Positions 15,957-23,929 of a DNA stretch of 49,832 nucleotides are shown one piece after another; position 1 is the first letter of the stretch, and each line of letters starts with the position of its first letter. The notes beneath the pieces were generated by a model. The model was given only the letters and a program-made list of their open reading frames with translations, was not told the DNA's origin and did no database searches. Source of the DNA: a bacterium (GTDB lineage: Bacteria; Bacillota_I; Bacilli_A; Izemoplasmatales; Hujiaoplasmataceae); NCBI GenBank assembly GCA_030684695.1, contig JAUXXX010000016.1, forward strand, positions 1 to 49,832. Direction: 5' to 3'. The position numbers and the translations under genes were made by a program.

Positions 15957-16110
15957 ATAATACCTCTTTCGAATATTATTATCTTAATTATTCTATCACA
16001 GCCATCTAATTGTGGAGAATAACATGCACCATAAGTGCTTGAAAAGGAGAAAGAAGGGGGGTTATTGTTTGAAAATTTACTTATTCAACCTCTTGATTTC
16101 ATGGTTTTGC

Positions 16111-16139
16111 TTTCAAATTGTTAAGTTATTTGGTATAAT
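16111..16139 (+). promoter_or_regulatory. Promoter and structured leader of the CBS-protein gene
   Basis: TTTCAA (16111-16116), 17 bases, then TATAAT (16134-16139) preceded by TGG. The roughly 70-base leader contains a short perfect inverted repeat AGTTTG-C-CAAACT near 16158-16170, nested in AGTTC...GAACT. Confidence 0.6.
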
Positions 16140-16214
16140 GATTTCAAATCAGTTCGAAGTTTGCCAAACTACTCAGTTTGAACTATAATTTTATGAAAAG
16201 AGAGGAAATTGACG

Positions 16215-16625
16215 ATGAATATTGTAGCGTTTATTCGCCCTAAAGAAGAAGTTGTCTTTCTATACGATGATTATACTTTGACAGAAGCCATTGAAAAATT
16301 AGAAAAGTTTCGTTATACTTCCGTCCCTATTATTAGTCGAGATGGATATTATGTAGGTACCCTTACCGAAGGTGACTTATTGTGGGATATCAAAAAACAC
16401 GATGATTTTTGCTTGTCCAAAGCAAATGATCGTTTGGTATCCAGCGTCAAACGAAATCGTGATTACCAAGCCATTAACATCAACGCCAACATTACGGAAT
16501 TGATTATCAAAGCAACGGATGAAAACTTTGTACCTGTTGTAAACGATCATAATATGTTTTTAGGAATTGTAACCCGCAAAACGATTCTAAATTACTTTTT
16601 TGAACACAATTTCATTGTTTTGTAA
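16215..16625 (+). CDS. CBS-domain pair protein
   Basis: The 136-residue protein consists almost wholly of two CBS motifs. The first (about 10-60) contains YTSVPIISRDGYYVGTLTEGDLL and the second (about 80-130) contains FVPVVNDHNMFLGIVTRKTIL. CBS pairs bind adenosine nucleotides; stand-alone pairs of this size in Bacilli include the c-di-AMP-binding DarB/CbpB group, a possible but unproven identity. The ATG at 16215 is preferred over the TTG at 16209 because of the AGAGGA site. It is monocistronic, with promoter and terminator. Confidence 0.88.
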   Translation: MNIVAFIRPKEEVVFLYDDYTLTEAIEKLEKFRYTSVPIISRDGYYVGTLTEGDLLWDIKKHDDFCLSKANDRLVSSVKRNRDYQAININANITELIIKATDENFVPVVNDHNMFLGIVTRKTILNYFFEHNFIVL

Positions 16626-16636
16626 GAAAATTGATA

Positions 16637-16669
16637 AAGGACGAATGGAAAAAATTCGTCCTTTTTTTT
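16637..16669. terminator. Terminator after the CBS-protein gene
   Basis: GGACGAAT (16639-16646) pairs with ATTCGTCC (16654-16661), followed by eight Ts. The convergent DUF1801 gene stops at its edge. Confidence 0.85.
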
Positions 16670-17075
16670 ATGAAATTACTTGTATAAACGGATACGCTTT
16701 GATTACTTCCATGGCTTCTTTAATCAATGATTCTAGCACTTCTATATCTATATCGGCTAGCTTCTTGATGTAAAGACAGCCTTTTCCAATCGTGTGTTTT
16801 CCTAAGAAAGCCAATTTTGAAAATTGTTGAATATCAAAGGACAAGTAAAGAGTCCATGCATTTTTCCGAGATGCAAAGGAAAACAATGGCATGTCTCCGG
16901 AATGTCCGCTTTCGTATTGGTAATGAAGATGACCAAATCCGACAATGGAACCCCATAAAACGGGTTCTTTATTTGTCAGTTTTTTTCCAATAGCGATGAG
17001 CTGATTGATTTCTGCTTGTCGATTCGGCTCTAGTGTCTTTATAAACTCTTGGATGGATGAATTAGTTATTTGCAT
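16668..17075 (-). CDS. DUF1801 (YdhG-like) protein
   Basis: The 135-residue protein resembles DUF1801/YdhG-like proteins: EPVLWGSIVGFGHLHYQYESG near residue 39, FSFASRKNAWTLYLSF near 65 and GKHTIGKGCLYIKKL near 93. The fold is predicted to be small and beta-rich. The function is unknown. No operon partner is visible. The ATG at 17075 is followed by a typical N-terminal helix, and no competing start is better supported. Confidence 0.8.
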   Translation of the reverse strand: MQITNSSIQEFIKTLEPNRQAEINQLIAIGKKLTNKEPVLWGSIVGFGHLHYQYESGHSGDMPLFSFASRKNAWTLYLSFDIQQFSKLAFLGKHTIGKGCLYIKKLADIDIEVLESLIKEAMEVIKAYPFIQVIS

Positions 17076-17664
17076 ACGTTGCTTCCTTATATCAATGACT
17101 TTTGCTTCATACGTAATCCCATTATACTACAAGATATCCAATGTATTTGATTTCTTTGCTTGAGTAAAAGTATACTAACTTCATCCACATTCTGTGAGTA
17201 CTTAATTAAAATTTGCAACGTAATCTATATCCATGAACTCTCAAGGTAAACAAAAAAGTCAATGTAGGAAGTCATAGAAAAAGTACACTCTTTCATTTGT
17301 ATCCACTTGAGTTTTGATGAGTTCACACCGTTTGTCGATTGTTTGAATACCAAATGTATCTGGATGCTCAAAGGTAAGATATATCGTTTTATATTAAAAT
17401 GTTGGTGATGTATCTCAAACATTCTCAATAAAAATTACTTACCCAACTTCTTACCCTAGTTATTATTTTCACGAATTCTGTATCTATACCTTCACCTAGT
17501 TTGACTAAGTAGTAACTTCTAATTCAAATTTTTAGCATTTCCTTAACTTTGATTGTATTTTTTTCCCTTATGAAAAGTAAAAAAATCGATTTTGTCATTT
17601 TTTGCCTTTATATGGTGATTTTCATGTTTGAATGCTGGTGTGATAAGTTCTTTAAAAACAAAAA
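17076..17664. other. Gene-poor AT-rich stretch
   Basis: This ~590-base stretch between the DUF1801 gene and the tRNA operon terminator shows no convincing gene. A 67-codon minus ORF (17225-17428) has no recognisable domain and no clear ribosome site. TATAAT on the minus strand at 17121-17126 may be the DUF1801 promoter. No repeats or attachment sites were recognised. Confidence 0.5.
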
Positions 17665-17683
17665 ACGCCCTATAAGGGCGTGA
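17660..17683 (-). terminator. Terminator of the tRNA operon
   Basis: ACGCCCT (17665-17671) pairs with AGGGCGT (17675-17681). The minus strand continues with a run of Ts after the stem. Confidence 0.85.
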
Positions 17684-17728
17684 ATTTGTTTAATTAGCTC
17701 GTATAACCGAACCAATTCAAGATTAATT

Positions 17729-17802
17729 TGGAGGACCCAGTCGGATTTGAACCAACGATCAGGGAGTTGCAGTCCCTTGCCTTGCCGCTTGGCTATGGGT
17801 CC
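17729..17802 (-). tRNA. tRNA-Cys (GCA)
   Basis: The minus strand folds into a 74-base cloverleaf: acceptor GGACCCA with TGGGTCC, anticodon loop CTGCAAC with anticodon GCA, and T loop GTTCAAAT. The 3' CCA is encoded. It is the last of four tRNAs in the operon. Confidence 0.95.
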
Positions 17803-17843
17803 AACACTGGATGAACCAATACTTGAAAGGTGGGAAAAATGAA

Positions 17844-17920
17844 TGGTCGGGAAGACAGGATTTGAACCTGCGACCTCCTGGTCCCAAACCAGGCGCTCTA
17901 CCAAGCTAAGCTACTTCCCG
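17844..17920 (-). tRNA. tRNA-Pro (TGG)
   Basis: The minus strand gives a 77-base cloverleaf beginning CGGGAAG, with anticodon stem CCTGG/CCAGG and loop TTTGGGA (anticodon TGG). The 3' CCA is encoded. Confidence 0.95.
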
Positions 17921-17930
17921 AAAAAAATGA

Positions 17931-18007
17931 TGGCGCGCTCATCAGGAGTCGAACCCGAAACCTTTTGATCCGTAGTCAAACGCTCTATCCAATTGAGCTA
18001 TGAGCGC
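17931..18007 (-). tRNA. tRNA-Arg (ACG)
   Basis: The minus strand gives a 77-base cloverleaf with acceptor GCGCTCA/TGAGCGC, anticodon loop CTACGGA (anticodon ACG, read as ICG after editing) and encoded CCA. Confidence 0.95.
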
Positions 18008-18013
18008 GCGTTT

Positions 18014-18089
18014 TGGCGGTCCCGACGGGAATTGAACCCGCGATCTCCAGTGTGACAGACTGGCATGTTAACCACTACACCACAGGACC
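18014..18089 (-). tRNA. tRNA-Asp (GTC)
   Basis: The minus strand gives a 76-base cloverleaf with acceptor GGTCCTG/CGGGACC (one T-G pair), anticodon loop CTGTCAC (anticodon GTC) and encoded CCA. It is the first tRNA of the operon. Confidence 0.95.
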
Positions 18090-18137
18090 GCAAGTCTAAT
18101 AACCTGCTGCCAATAGGCCTTTTTTTAGGCCGATATC

Positions 18138-18167
18138 TATATTAACAAATTCAGGCCTAAATTGCAA
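18138..18167 (-). promoter_or_regulatory. Probable promoter of the tRNA operon
   Basis: The minus strand reads TTGCAA (18162-18167), about 17 bases, then TAATAT. Three AGGCC/GGCCT copies lie in and just after the promoter (18115-18158), and two of them can form a short GGCCT/AGGCC hairpin. Confidence 0.45.
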
Positions 18168-18252
18168 CTTATTTTTACTCAAAAGCACTCGAATTTTTTA
18201 TACACATATGCGTCTGGAGTGCATTATTCAAGAGTTAATCTATAAAATGATT

Positions 18253-18258
18253 TATAAT
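18253..18258 (+). promoter_or_regulatory. -10 box of the VOC protein gene
   Basis: TATAAT stands 25 bases before the start codon. No convincing -35 box is seen. Confidence 0.45.
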
Positions 18259-18282
18259 ATTAAATAGAAAGGAATTGATAAG

Positions 18283-19146
18283 ATGACATCGAATGAATTT
18301 ATGACTGGAACGAGAGTAACCCAAATTGAATTAAATGTATCCTCACTTGCTCGTTCTTTACAATATTATCATCACGATCTTGGTTTTACCATCCTTGAAA
18401 AAACCGAAGGTAGTGCAATCTTAGGCACCAAAGATTTTCAACCCTTCCTTCGACTAGTGCAAACGCCTACCTTGCCCTATATAAAGAAACAAGCAGGTTT
18501 ATATCACTTTGCCATTCTTCTCCCGACACGTCAAGATTTAGGGCGGTTTTTACGCCACCTAATTGTGAAACAAATCCCCGTTACTGGTTCTGCAGACCAT
18601 GGGGTATCTGAGGCGTTTTACCTAGAAGATCCCGATCGAAACGGGATTGAAGTTTATTCAGATCGCGATCATCGAATGTGGTATGATGAGTTCAAAGAAC
18701 TGAAGATGTTTACAAAAGAATTGGATTATCCGGGTTTGTATTACGAAGCAGAACATGTAGAACCATATGCTGGGATTCCAGACGGATCCTTGCTTGGTCA
18801 CATTCATCTGTATGTTCGTGATTTAGCAAAAAGTCGAGTCTTCTACGAAAACGCCATCGGATTTCACCCCATGGTAGAAAACTTTCCTGGCGCATTGTTC
18901 TTATCTGACCAACAATACCATCATCACCTTGGGCTCAATACCTGGCTTGGAAAAGGAATCCCGAAACGAAACCCACAAAGTTTAGGAATGGTTTCTTGTA
19001 TGATTCGTTTTCCAAACTGTGAAACCATGAATGAGTCCTTAAACAACTTGAAGGATTTGGGTTTTGTTGTGGAAGAAACCAACTCTGGTTACCTGACAAA
19101 AGACCCAGATGACAATACCATTCACTTGCGTTTACAAGAATCCTGA
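18283..19146 (+). CDS. VOC family protein, CatE-like extradiol dioxygenase type
   Basis: The 287-residue protein has two tandem vicinal-oxygen-chelate modules. The first (about 10-130) starts VTQIELNVSSLARSLQYYHHDLGF and ends with DPDRNGIEVYSDR. The second (about 165-285) starts LLGHIHLYVRDLAKSRVFYENAIGF and ends with DPDDNTIHL. Conserved histidines and glutamates of the metal site are visible (H in GHIHLYV, HHHLGLNTW, the E of NGIEVY). Length and motifs resemble CatE (catechol 2,3-dioxygenase) of Bacillus, part of quinone stress defence, but the substrate is unproven. The AAAGGAAT ribosome site supports the start. Confidence 0.88.
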   Translation: MTSNEFMTGTRVTQIELNVSSLARSLQYYHHDLGFTILEKTEGSAILGTKDFQPFLRLVQTPTLPYIKKQAGLYHFAILLPTRQDLGRFLRHLIVKQIPVTGSADHGVSEAFYLEDPDRNGIEVYSDRDHRMWYDEFKELKMFTKELDYPGLYYEAEHVEPYAGIPDGSLLGHIHLYVRDLAKSRVFYENAIGFHPMVENFPGALFLSDQQYHHHLGLNTWLGKGIPKRNPQSLGMVSCMIRFPNCETMNESLNNLKDLGFVVEETNSGYLTKDPDDNTIHLRLQES

Positions 19147-19180
19147 TAGAAAACGACTTCGATTGAAGTCGTTTTCTTTT
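19147..19180. terminator. Bidirectional terminator
   Basis: GAAAACGACTTC (19149-19160) pairs perfectly over 12 bases with GAAGTCGTTTTC (19165-19176), between the convergent VOC and EIIC genes. Confidence 0.85.
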
Positions 19181-20192
19181 ATTTTTGAATTTCTTCTGCT
19201 AAAGCCAAATCTCCCTTGACAATCCAGCCCTTTTTTCGGAAGAAAAGATCGATTCCAAAAACTAAGACCAAAGGAAGTGCGATGTGCATCAATCCAATCA
19301 ATAACAACGTTGAACCACTGGAGCCCATCGATGAAATCGTTGCGATTTGTCCTACCAATCCAGCCGTCCCCATTCCAGCTCCGCTGGCATCGGTCGTCAT
19401 TTGAAAAACACTTGTGGAAATCGGACCTAAAATCGCTGAGACAATAATCGTGGGTAACCAAATAATCGGTTTCTTAATAATATTCTTAAATTGTAACATG
19501 GAGGTACCAAACGCTACTGATAATACACCACCAATGTTGTTATCTTTGCGAGACATTACCGCAAATCCAATCATTTGTACGGCACCACCAATTACCGCTG
19601 CTCCACCACCGATTCCACCAAGTGAAATGGCAATCGCAATCGCTGCAGAAGAAATTGGTGCCGTTAATGCCATTCCCATGACGACCGCAACCACAATCCC
19701 GATAATGATCGGTTGTTGAATCGCTGCTACCCGAATGAATTCGCCCAATGCAGCCATAAAGGAAGCAACTGGTTGTCCAATGAGGGAAGTGACTCCTAAA
19801 GCGATGAGAGAGCCTATAAGAGGGATGATTAAGATATCGACTGGCGTTTTCTTTTTCAACACATGTCGGAAAAATTCCACTACAGCGACAGTGGTCAAGT
19901 AAGCGACAACCGGATCAGCTGGTCCTACTTGTGTCGCGATTCCACCTGCCACAGCTCCAACAATCAATTTAAGTCCCGTTAATCCTAAACTATGTGCAAC
20001 CCCAAGACCGATTCCCACTCCCATTAAACTTCGAAGAGCATTGGCAAGCGTAATCAAGGCATCGATGGAAAGCAATGTTCCTAATTGACGAATAATCACG
20101 CTGATGATTAAGGTCGCAAATAGTCCCAAAGCCATTCCATTTAATGTTTTTACAAGATAATTTACAAACGACTTCCAAAGGTTCTTTTTCAT
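19179..20192 (-). CDS. PTS EIIC-like membrane protein (EIIC_2 family), orphan
   Basis: The 337-residue protein is very hydrophobic, with about nine membrane segments and repeated glycine-rich stretches (for example SLGGIGGGAAVIGGA), as in the PTS_EIIC_2 family. EIIC domains normally carry sugars through the membrane together with EIIA and EIIB. None of these, nor HPr, is encoded nearby, so a transport or sensor role cannot be settled. ATG 20192 is chosen over 20210 because the GGGGAAAA ribosome site lies before it. The gene appears monocistronic. Confidence 0.8.
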   Translation of the reverse strand: MKKNLWKSFVNYLVKTLNGMALGLFATLIISVIIRQLGTLLSIDALITLANALRSLMGVGIGLGVAHSLGLTGLKLIVGAVAGGIATQVGPADPVVAYLTTVAVVEFFRHVLKKKTPVDILIIPLIGSLIALGVTSLIGQPVASFMAALGEFIRVAAIQQPIIIGIVVAVVMGMALTAPISSAAIAIAISLGGIGGGAAVIGGAVQMIGFAVMSRKDNNIGGVLSVAFGTSMLQFKNIIKKPIIWLPTIIVSAILGPISTSVFQMTTDASGAGMGTAGLVGQIATISSMGSSGSTLLLIGLMHIALPLVLVFGIDLFFRKKGWIVKGDLALAEEIQK

Positions 20193-20295
20193 AGTTTTCC
20201 CCATTTCCATTCCAAAATTGCTTCTTTATTTTCTCACAATTCCTTTGAAAACTCAATGGATGTGATGTGGGAGTTTCATAAGATTTATGAATGGA

Positions 20296-20865
20296 TTATT
20301 GAATCCCTTTCACAAAACTTGTAAATTGCTTCAAAGACATGAATTGATGAATTTCTTTATCTGTAGAGGATGATAATACAAAATCCATTGATTCTTGATT
20401 GGAAGGAGTTACTAAGATGATCCGGTAACTTCTATCCCCATTTGGTTTTGAAATCTTTGTGAAGTAGTGCTCAAAAAAGGACATCGATACTTCATGGTGA
20501 TGATCTTCATGAATGTGCCTTATGGATACAATAAGTTTCCCATTCTCTTCAAAGAAATAATCCATTCGTTCCATGGAAACAATATCAATGACTTCATCAA
20601 TCGCTTCTATTCGAAACACAGAAGTGTTTTCCAACTTGGTTGCTAAGACACGAAAGTCCCTCGAGTAAACTTGTCTGAAAAGTTGGTATTGTAGGCTAAA
20701 ACGATAATAGGGATGATATCCGAAATAAAAAGCATATCGAGATAAACGAAAACTCAATAAATCAAATGGTAGGAATACGATGGCGATGCAAGCTATCGCC
20801 ATGTATATTGGCAGTAAAAGAAGAAAGGCTAGAATTCCTAAGAATACATTTCTCCACTTCGACAT
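20296..20865 (-). CDS. Uncharacterised membrane-anchored protein
   Basis: I do not recognise this 189-residue protein. Residues 7-34 form one long or two short hydrophobic segments, followed by a soluble region of about 150 residues rich in aromatic residues near its start and in acidic and histidine residues in the middle (HIHEDHHHEV). No catalytic motif is identified. It starts nine bases after the hemolysin III gene with an AAGGTGA site, so the two are co-transcribed. Confidence 0.75.
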   Translation of the reverse strand: MSKWRNVFLGILAFLLLLPIYMAIACIAIVFLPFDLLSFRLSRYAFYFGYHPYYRFSLQYQLFRQVYSRDFRVLATKLENTSVFRIEAIDEVIDIVSMERMDYFFEENGKLIVSIRHIHEDHHHEVSMSFFEHYFTKISKPNGDRSYRIILVTPSNQESMDFVLSSSTDKEIHQFMSLKQFTSFVKGIQ

Positions 20866-20874
20866 TGATTCACC

Positions 20875-21504
20875 TTAATACAAATACAAATAGATGGCTA
20901 AAAAGTGAAGGAGTGTCCCAATGAACACAAATAAATGCCAAACAAAATGGGAGAATTTAAACCATTTAAAGGCATAAAATAAAACGCCAATGGTATACGA
21001 AATCCCTCCAGCTAAAATTAAGTAAAATGCAGGTACAGAAACATCATACAAAGGTCCGATGAGGGTAAAACCACTCCAACCAAGGAGTAAGAATAAAAAC
21101 AAATGAATCTTACTAAATTTGTTTATTTTAATGGCCTTAAAAATGGTTCCTAAAATAATAATAGCCCACTGTACTCCTAGTAAAATCCAACCCATCGGTT
21201 TTTCAATCACTAAAATGAAAATGGGAGCGAACGTTCCACCAATTAAAAGATAAATTCCGATATGATCGAACCGTTTGAAGACATTTTTTACAGTCGAGCC
21301 ATTTCGAAATGAATGATACAATGTTGACATTACATATAGTAAAATCATCCCAAACCCAAACACAATGGAGCTGAATACTTCTGCACTACTACTACTTTTG
21401 ACTAAAAGCAAAATCAAGCCGGCAATTCCAAATAAACCCGCCACTCCATGTGAAATCGCATTGGCAATTTCTTCCCCAAGTGTTTGACGCTTTGATAACC
21501 CCAT
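20875..21504 (-). CDS. Hemolysin III family (TrhA/PAQR-like) membrane protein
   Basis: The 209-residue protein has seven predicted membrane segments and the family residues: EEIANAISHGV at the start, STLYHSF in the middle, FDHIGIYLLIGGTFAP and the C-terminal HFVWHLFVFIG. These S/H/D/H positions form the presumed metal site of the PAQR/hemolysin III superfamily. In E. coli, TrhA modulates membrane energetics. The start is set at ATG 21504, spaced well behind AGGGTG; a GTG and an ATG lie up to nine bases further upstream. Confidence 0.88.
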   Translation of the reverse strand: MGLSKRQTLGEEIANAISHGVAGLFGIAGLILLLVKSSSSAEVFSSIVFGFGMILLYVMSTLYHSFRNGSTVKNVFKRFDHIGIYLLIGGTFAPIFILVIEKPMGWILLGVQWAIIILGTIFKAIKINKFSKIHLFLFLLLGWSGFTLIGPLYDVSVPAFYLILAGGISYTIGVLFYAFKWFKFSHFVWHLFVFIGTLLHFLAIYLYLY

Positions 21505-21536
21505 GTTCATCACCCTTTCACCAAGTAATTGTTTCT

Positions 21537-21542
21537 ATTGTA
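21537..21542 (-). promoter_or_regulatory. -10 box of the hemolysin III operon
   Basis: The minus strand reads TGA-TACAAT, an extended -10. Any -35 would lie in the T tail of the preceding nqr terminator. Confidence 0.45.
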
Positions 21543-21559
21543 TCACAATGCTTACTAAA

Positions 21560-21591
21560 TGAAAACCGTGAAGCGAAGACCTCACGGTTAC
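21560..21591 (-). terminator. Terminator of the nqr operon
   Basis: AACCGTGA (21564-21571) pairs with TCACGGTT (21582-21589), and the minus strand continues TTTTC. Confidence 0.75.
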
Positions 21592-21595
21592 TATA

Positions 21596-22678
21596 CTACG
21601 AGAATTTATCGTAAAATACATTTTGTTTTAAAATTTTGTGTTTATTCAATACCCGGATACATGCATCAATCATCCCAGGCGATCCGCAAAGATACGCTTC
21701 AGATTCGGTTAAATCACCCGTGAATCGATCCACAACATCCGTAATCAGTCCTACTTCACCCTGCCAATTGTCTTCTGGAAGTGGACTCGATAATGCCGGA
21801 ATGTATTCAAAGTTTGGAAACTCTTTGGACAACTCCAAAAATTCCTCTGTGTAATACAAATCTTTTAATGATTTGGCTCCAAAAAAGTACTTCACCTTTC
21901 TTGGCATTCCACGATCTTTTAAATACGCAAGAATCGAACGAATCGGTGCTTTTCCCGATCCCCCAGCAATACAAATCATATCTTTGTTGGAGTTTTCTTG
22001 CAAGTAGAAATCACCAAATGGTCCAGTAACAATAATCTTATCGCCCACTTCTAAAGCATTGTGTACAAACCCCGTGGCTTGACCTTTGGGAACCATTCTG
22101 ATGATCATTTCAATTTGATTGGTTTGAGATGGATTGGATGCAATCGAATAGGCCCGAATAATATCAATCCCAGGAACCTTAATTTGAGCATATTGACCTG
22201 GCTTAAATGACATTGTATTGGGTTTTTTTAGTTTAAACTGAACCAACTTAATATCATAGGTCAGATCTTCAATATTGACAACTTCTGTATGGTATTCTTT
22301 AGCATAAAGCATGGTTTCTGGTATTTCAATCGAAATGTTATCTTTGACTTTTACTTGGCATGACAAGCGAACCCCATCTGCTTTTTCCTTTTCGCTTAAG
22401 AAAGGATCTTCCATTGCTTTCCGTTCTCCGCCGCCTTCGGTTACTTTACACTTACAAAATCCACAAGTGGCTTTCCCACCACAAGCAGAAGGAATAAAGA
22501 TTTTTTGTTGAGCTAGGGTATTTAATAAAGTTTCTTCGCCAGTCACCGGAATTTTGGTATGTTTGTTAATCGTAATGATTTTTTCACCACCACCGCCAAG
22601 TAAATAACTGATTCCAATCAAGATGAGTGTAATAACAAGCATGACTCCGACGAGGATCAATGGTACGTATATGTTCAT
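21596..22678 (-). CDS. nqrF: Na+-NQR subunit F-like NADH dehydrogenase
   Basis: NqrF oxidises NADH with FAD and passes single electrons to a 2Fe-2S centre. The 360-residue protein has an N-terminal membrane helix (about 5-28). A plant-type ferredoxin domain follows with Cys66, Cys72, Cys75 and Cys107. A ferredoxin-NADP reductase module completes it: RAYSIASNP for FAD, GGSGKAPIRSIL for the nicotinamide side and LCGSPGM near the C-terminus. NqrF is usually about 405 residues, so this copy is compact. It is the last gene of an nqrBCDEF operon without nqrA. Confidence 0.92.
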   Translation of the reverse strand: MNIYVPLILVGVMLVITLILIGISYLLGGGGEKIITINKHTKIPVTGEETLLNTLAQQKIFIPSACGGKATCGFCKCKVTEGGGERKAMEDPFLSEKEKADGVRLSCQVKVKDNISIEIPETMLYAKEYHTEVVNIEDLTYDIKLVQFKLKKPNTMSFKPGQYAQIKVPGIDIIRAYSIASNPSQTNQIEMIIRMVPKGQATGFVHNALEVGDKIIVTGPFGDFYLQENSNKDMICIAGGSGKAPIRSILAYLKDRGMPRKVKYFFGAKSLKDLYYTEEFLELSKEFPNFEYIPALSSPLPEDNWQGEVGLITDVVDRFTGDLTESEAYLCGSPGMIDACIRVLNKHKILKQNVFYDKFS

Positions 22679-22687
22679 ATAATCCTC

Positions 22688-23269
22688 CTAAATATTCGCG
22701 ATGCCAGTGAATCCAATAAAGGCAAGTGCTAAAATTCCAAGGACAATAAAAACAATCCCTTTCCCAGCAAGCCCTTTTGGTAAATCACTATTTTTCGCCA
22801 TTTTTTCACGAATACCTGCAAGAAGAATAATGGCGATCATCCAACCAACTGCAGAACCAAAGGAAAACACAGCGGTTTCACCAAAGGTGTATTCGCGGTT
22901 CACAAAGAACAACGAAACAGCCAATACAATACAGTTCACAGTGATGAGTGGTAAGTAGATACCAAACGCATTATAAAGCTTCGGTAGATATTTTTCTAGT
23001 AATAATTCTAAGATTTGAACCGTTGCAGCGATGGTAATCATAAAGACCAACAATGATAAATGTTCTGTTTGTGTACTTTTCAACAATTGATAGATGGGAT
23101 AGTTGATCACTGCGGTTAGTGTTACAACCAAGACGACAGCGAGTCCCATTCCTTTTGCATTTTTCACATTGGTGGAAATTGCAATCAGTGGACACATACC
23201 TAAAATATAGGTAAGAGCTATGTTATGGTTGGTTAATGTTGCGAGAAGTAACTCGATTAATCGTTCCAT
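22688..23269 (-). CDS. nqrE: Na+-NQR subunit E-like membrane protein
   Basis: The 193-residue, six-helix protein matches NqrE better than RnfA. It has LGMC near residue 26, LPLITVNC with Cys113, VQILELLLEKYLPKLYNAFG and the C-terminal VGWMIAIILLAGIREKM. In the Nqr complex, NqrD and NqrE each supply two cysteines to an intramembrane iron centre; both positions (Cys26, Cys113) are kept. Its start lies 25 bases after nqrD. Confidence 0.92.
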   Translation of the reverse strand: MERLIELLLATLTNHNIALTYILGMCPLIAISTNVKNAKGMGLAVVLVVTLTAVINYPIYQLLKSTQTEHLSLLVFMITIAATVQILELLLEKYLPKLYNAFGIYLPLITVNCIVLAVSLFFVNREYTFGETAVFSFGSAVGWMIAIILLAGIREKMAKNSDLPKGLAGKGIVFIVLGILALAFIGFTGIANI

Positions 23270-23294
23270 TTAATGTCCCTCCATGATCCTATAT

Positions 23295-23918
23295 TTACGT
23301 CGTTTCATAATACTTGGTCAATTCACGAATGCCCCAAATGAAGAGCCCAAGCACGAAGAATCCACCTGGAGCTAAGGACATAACAACCCAATTTGTCCAA
23401 TTAGCACCCATAATCGAAACCCCAAGAATCGATCCATTTGCGAGTAACTCACGCACAATCGCGACAACCACTAACACGAAGGTATACCCCATACCGCTGG
23501 CAAAGCCATCAATTAAGGAATACTTTACTGGATTTTTGACTGCGAATGCCTCAGCTCGTCCCATCACGATACAGTTGGTAATAATCAAGCCAACATACGC
23601 TCCTAGTTGCTTTGCAATGGTTGGAAAATAAGCAGCTAAAAACATTTGAACGGAAATAACAAATGTAGAAATGACAACCATATACGTAACCATCCGGACT
23701 TTCGGTGGAATCAACTTACGTAGTAAAGAAATGGTTGCGGAACTTGCCATGACAACAAACGTCACTCCAAGTCCCATTGCAATCGCGTTTTCAACTCTAT
23801 TTGATACCGCAAGTGAAGAACAAATCCCTAGTACCGCAATCACGATTGGATTGTTTTTCACCAATCCATCTTTGGAGATGTTAAACCACTTGGTATATTT
23901 TACTCGAATTAGTTTCAT
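23295..23918 (-). CDS. nqrD: Na+-NQR subunit D-like membrane protein
   Basis: The 207-residue membrane protein has the NqrD/RnfE pattern with NNPIVIAVLGICSSLAV (Cys33) and LIITNCIVMGRAEAFA (Cys116). The G-I-C-S-x-L form is closer to NqrD than to RnfE (C-P-x-L). The cysteine pair would bind the shared intramembrane iron centre with NqrE. ATG 23918 has a strong GGGGGCC-type site; a longer in-frame start at 23945 would overlap nqrC by 16 bases and is less likely. Confidence 0.9.
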   Translation of the reverse strand: MKLIRVKYTKWFNISKDGLVKNNPIVIAVLGICSSLAVSNRVENAIAMGLGVTFVVMASSATISLLRKLIPPKVRMVTYMVVISTFVISVQMFLAAYFPTIAKQLGAYVGLIITNCIVMGRAEAFAVKNPVKYSLIDGFASGMGYTFVLVVVAIVRELLANGSILGVSIMGANWTNWVVMSLAPGGFFVLGLFIWGIRELTKYYETT

Positions 23919-23929
23919 ACTTTGGCCCC

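Noticed and set aside
16051-16125. Short TTG-initiated frame (about 19 codons) behind a GGGGGG site
   Set aside because: It is very short, contains the -35 region of the CBS gene promoter and has no recognisable product.
17225-17428. 67-codon minus frame in the gene-poor stretch
   Set aside because: No domain, no clear ribosome site or promoter, and composition like the surrounding non-coding DNA.
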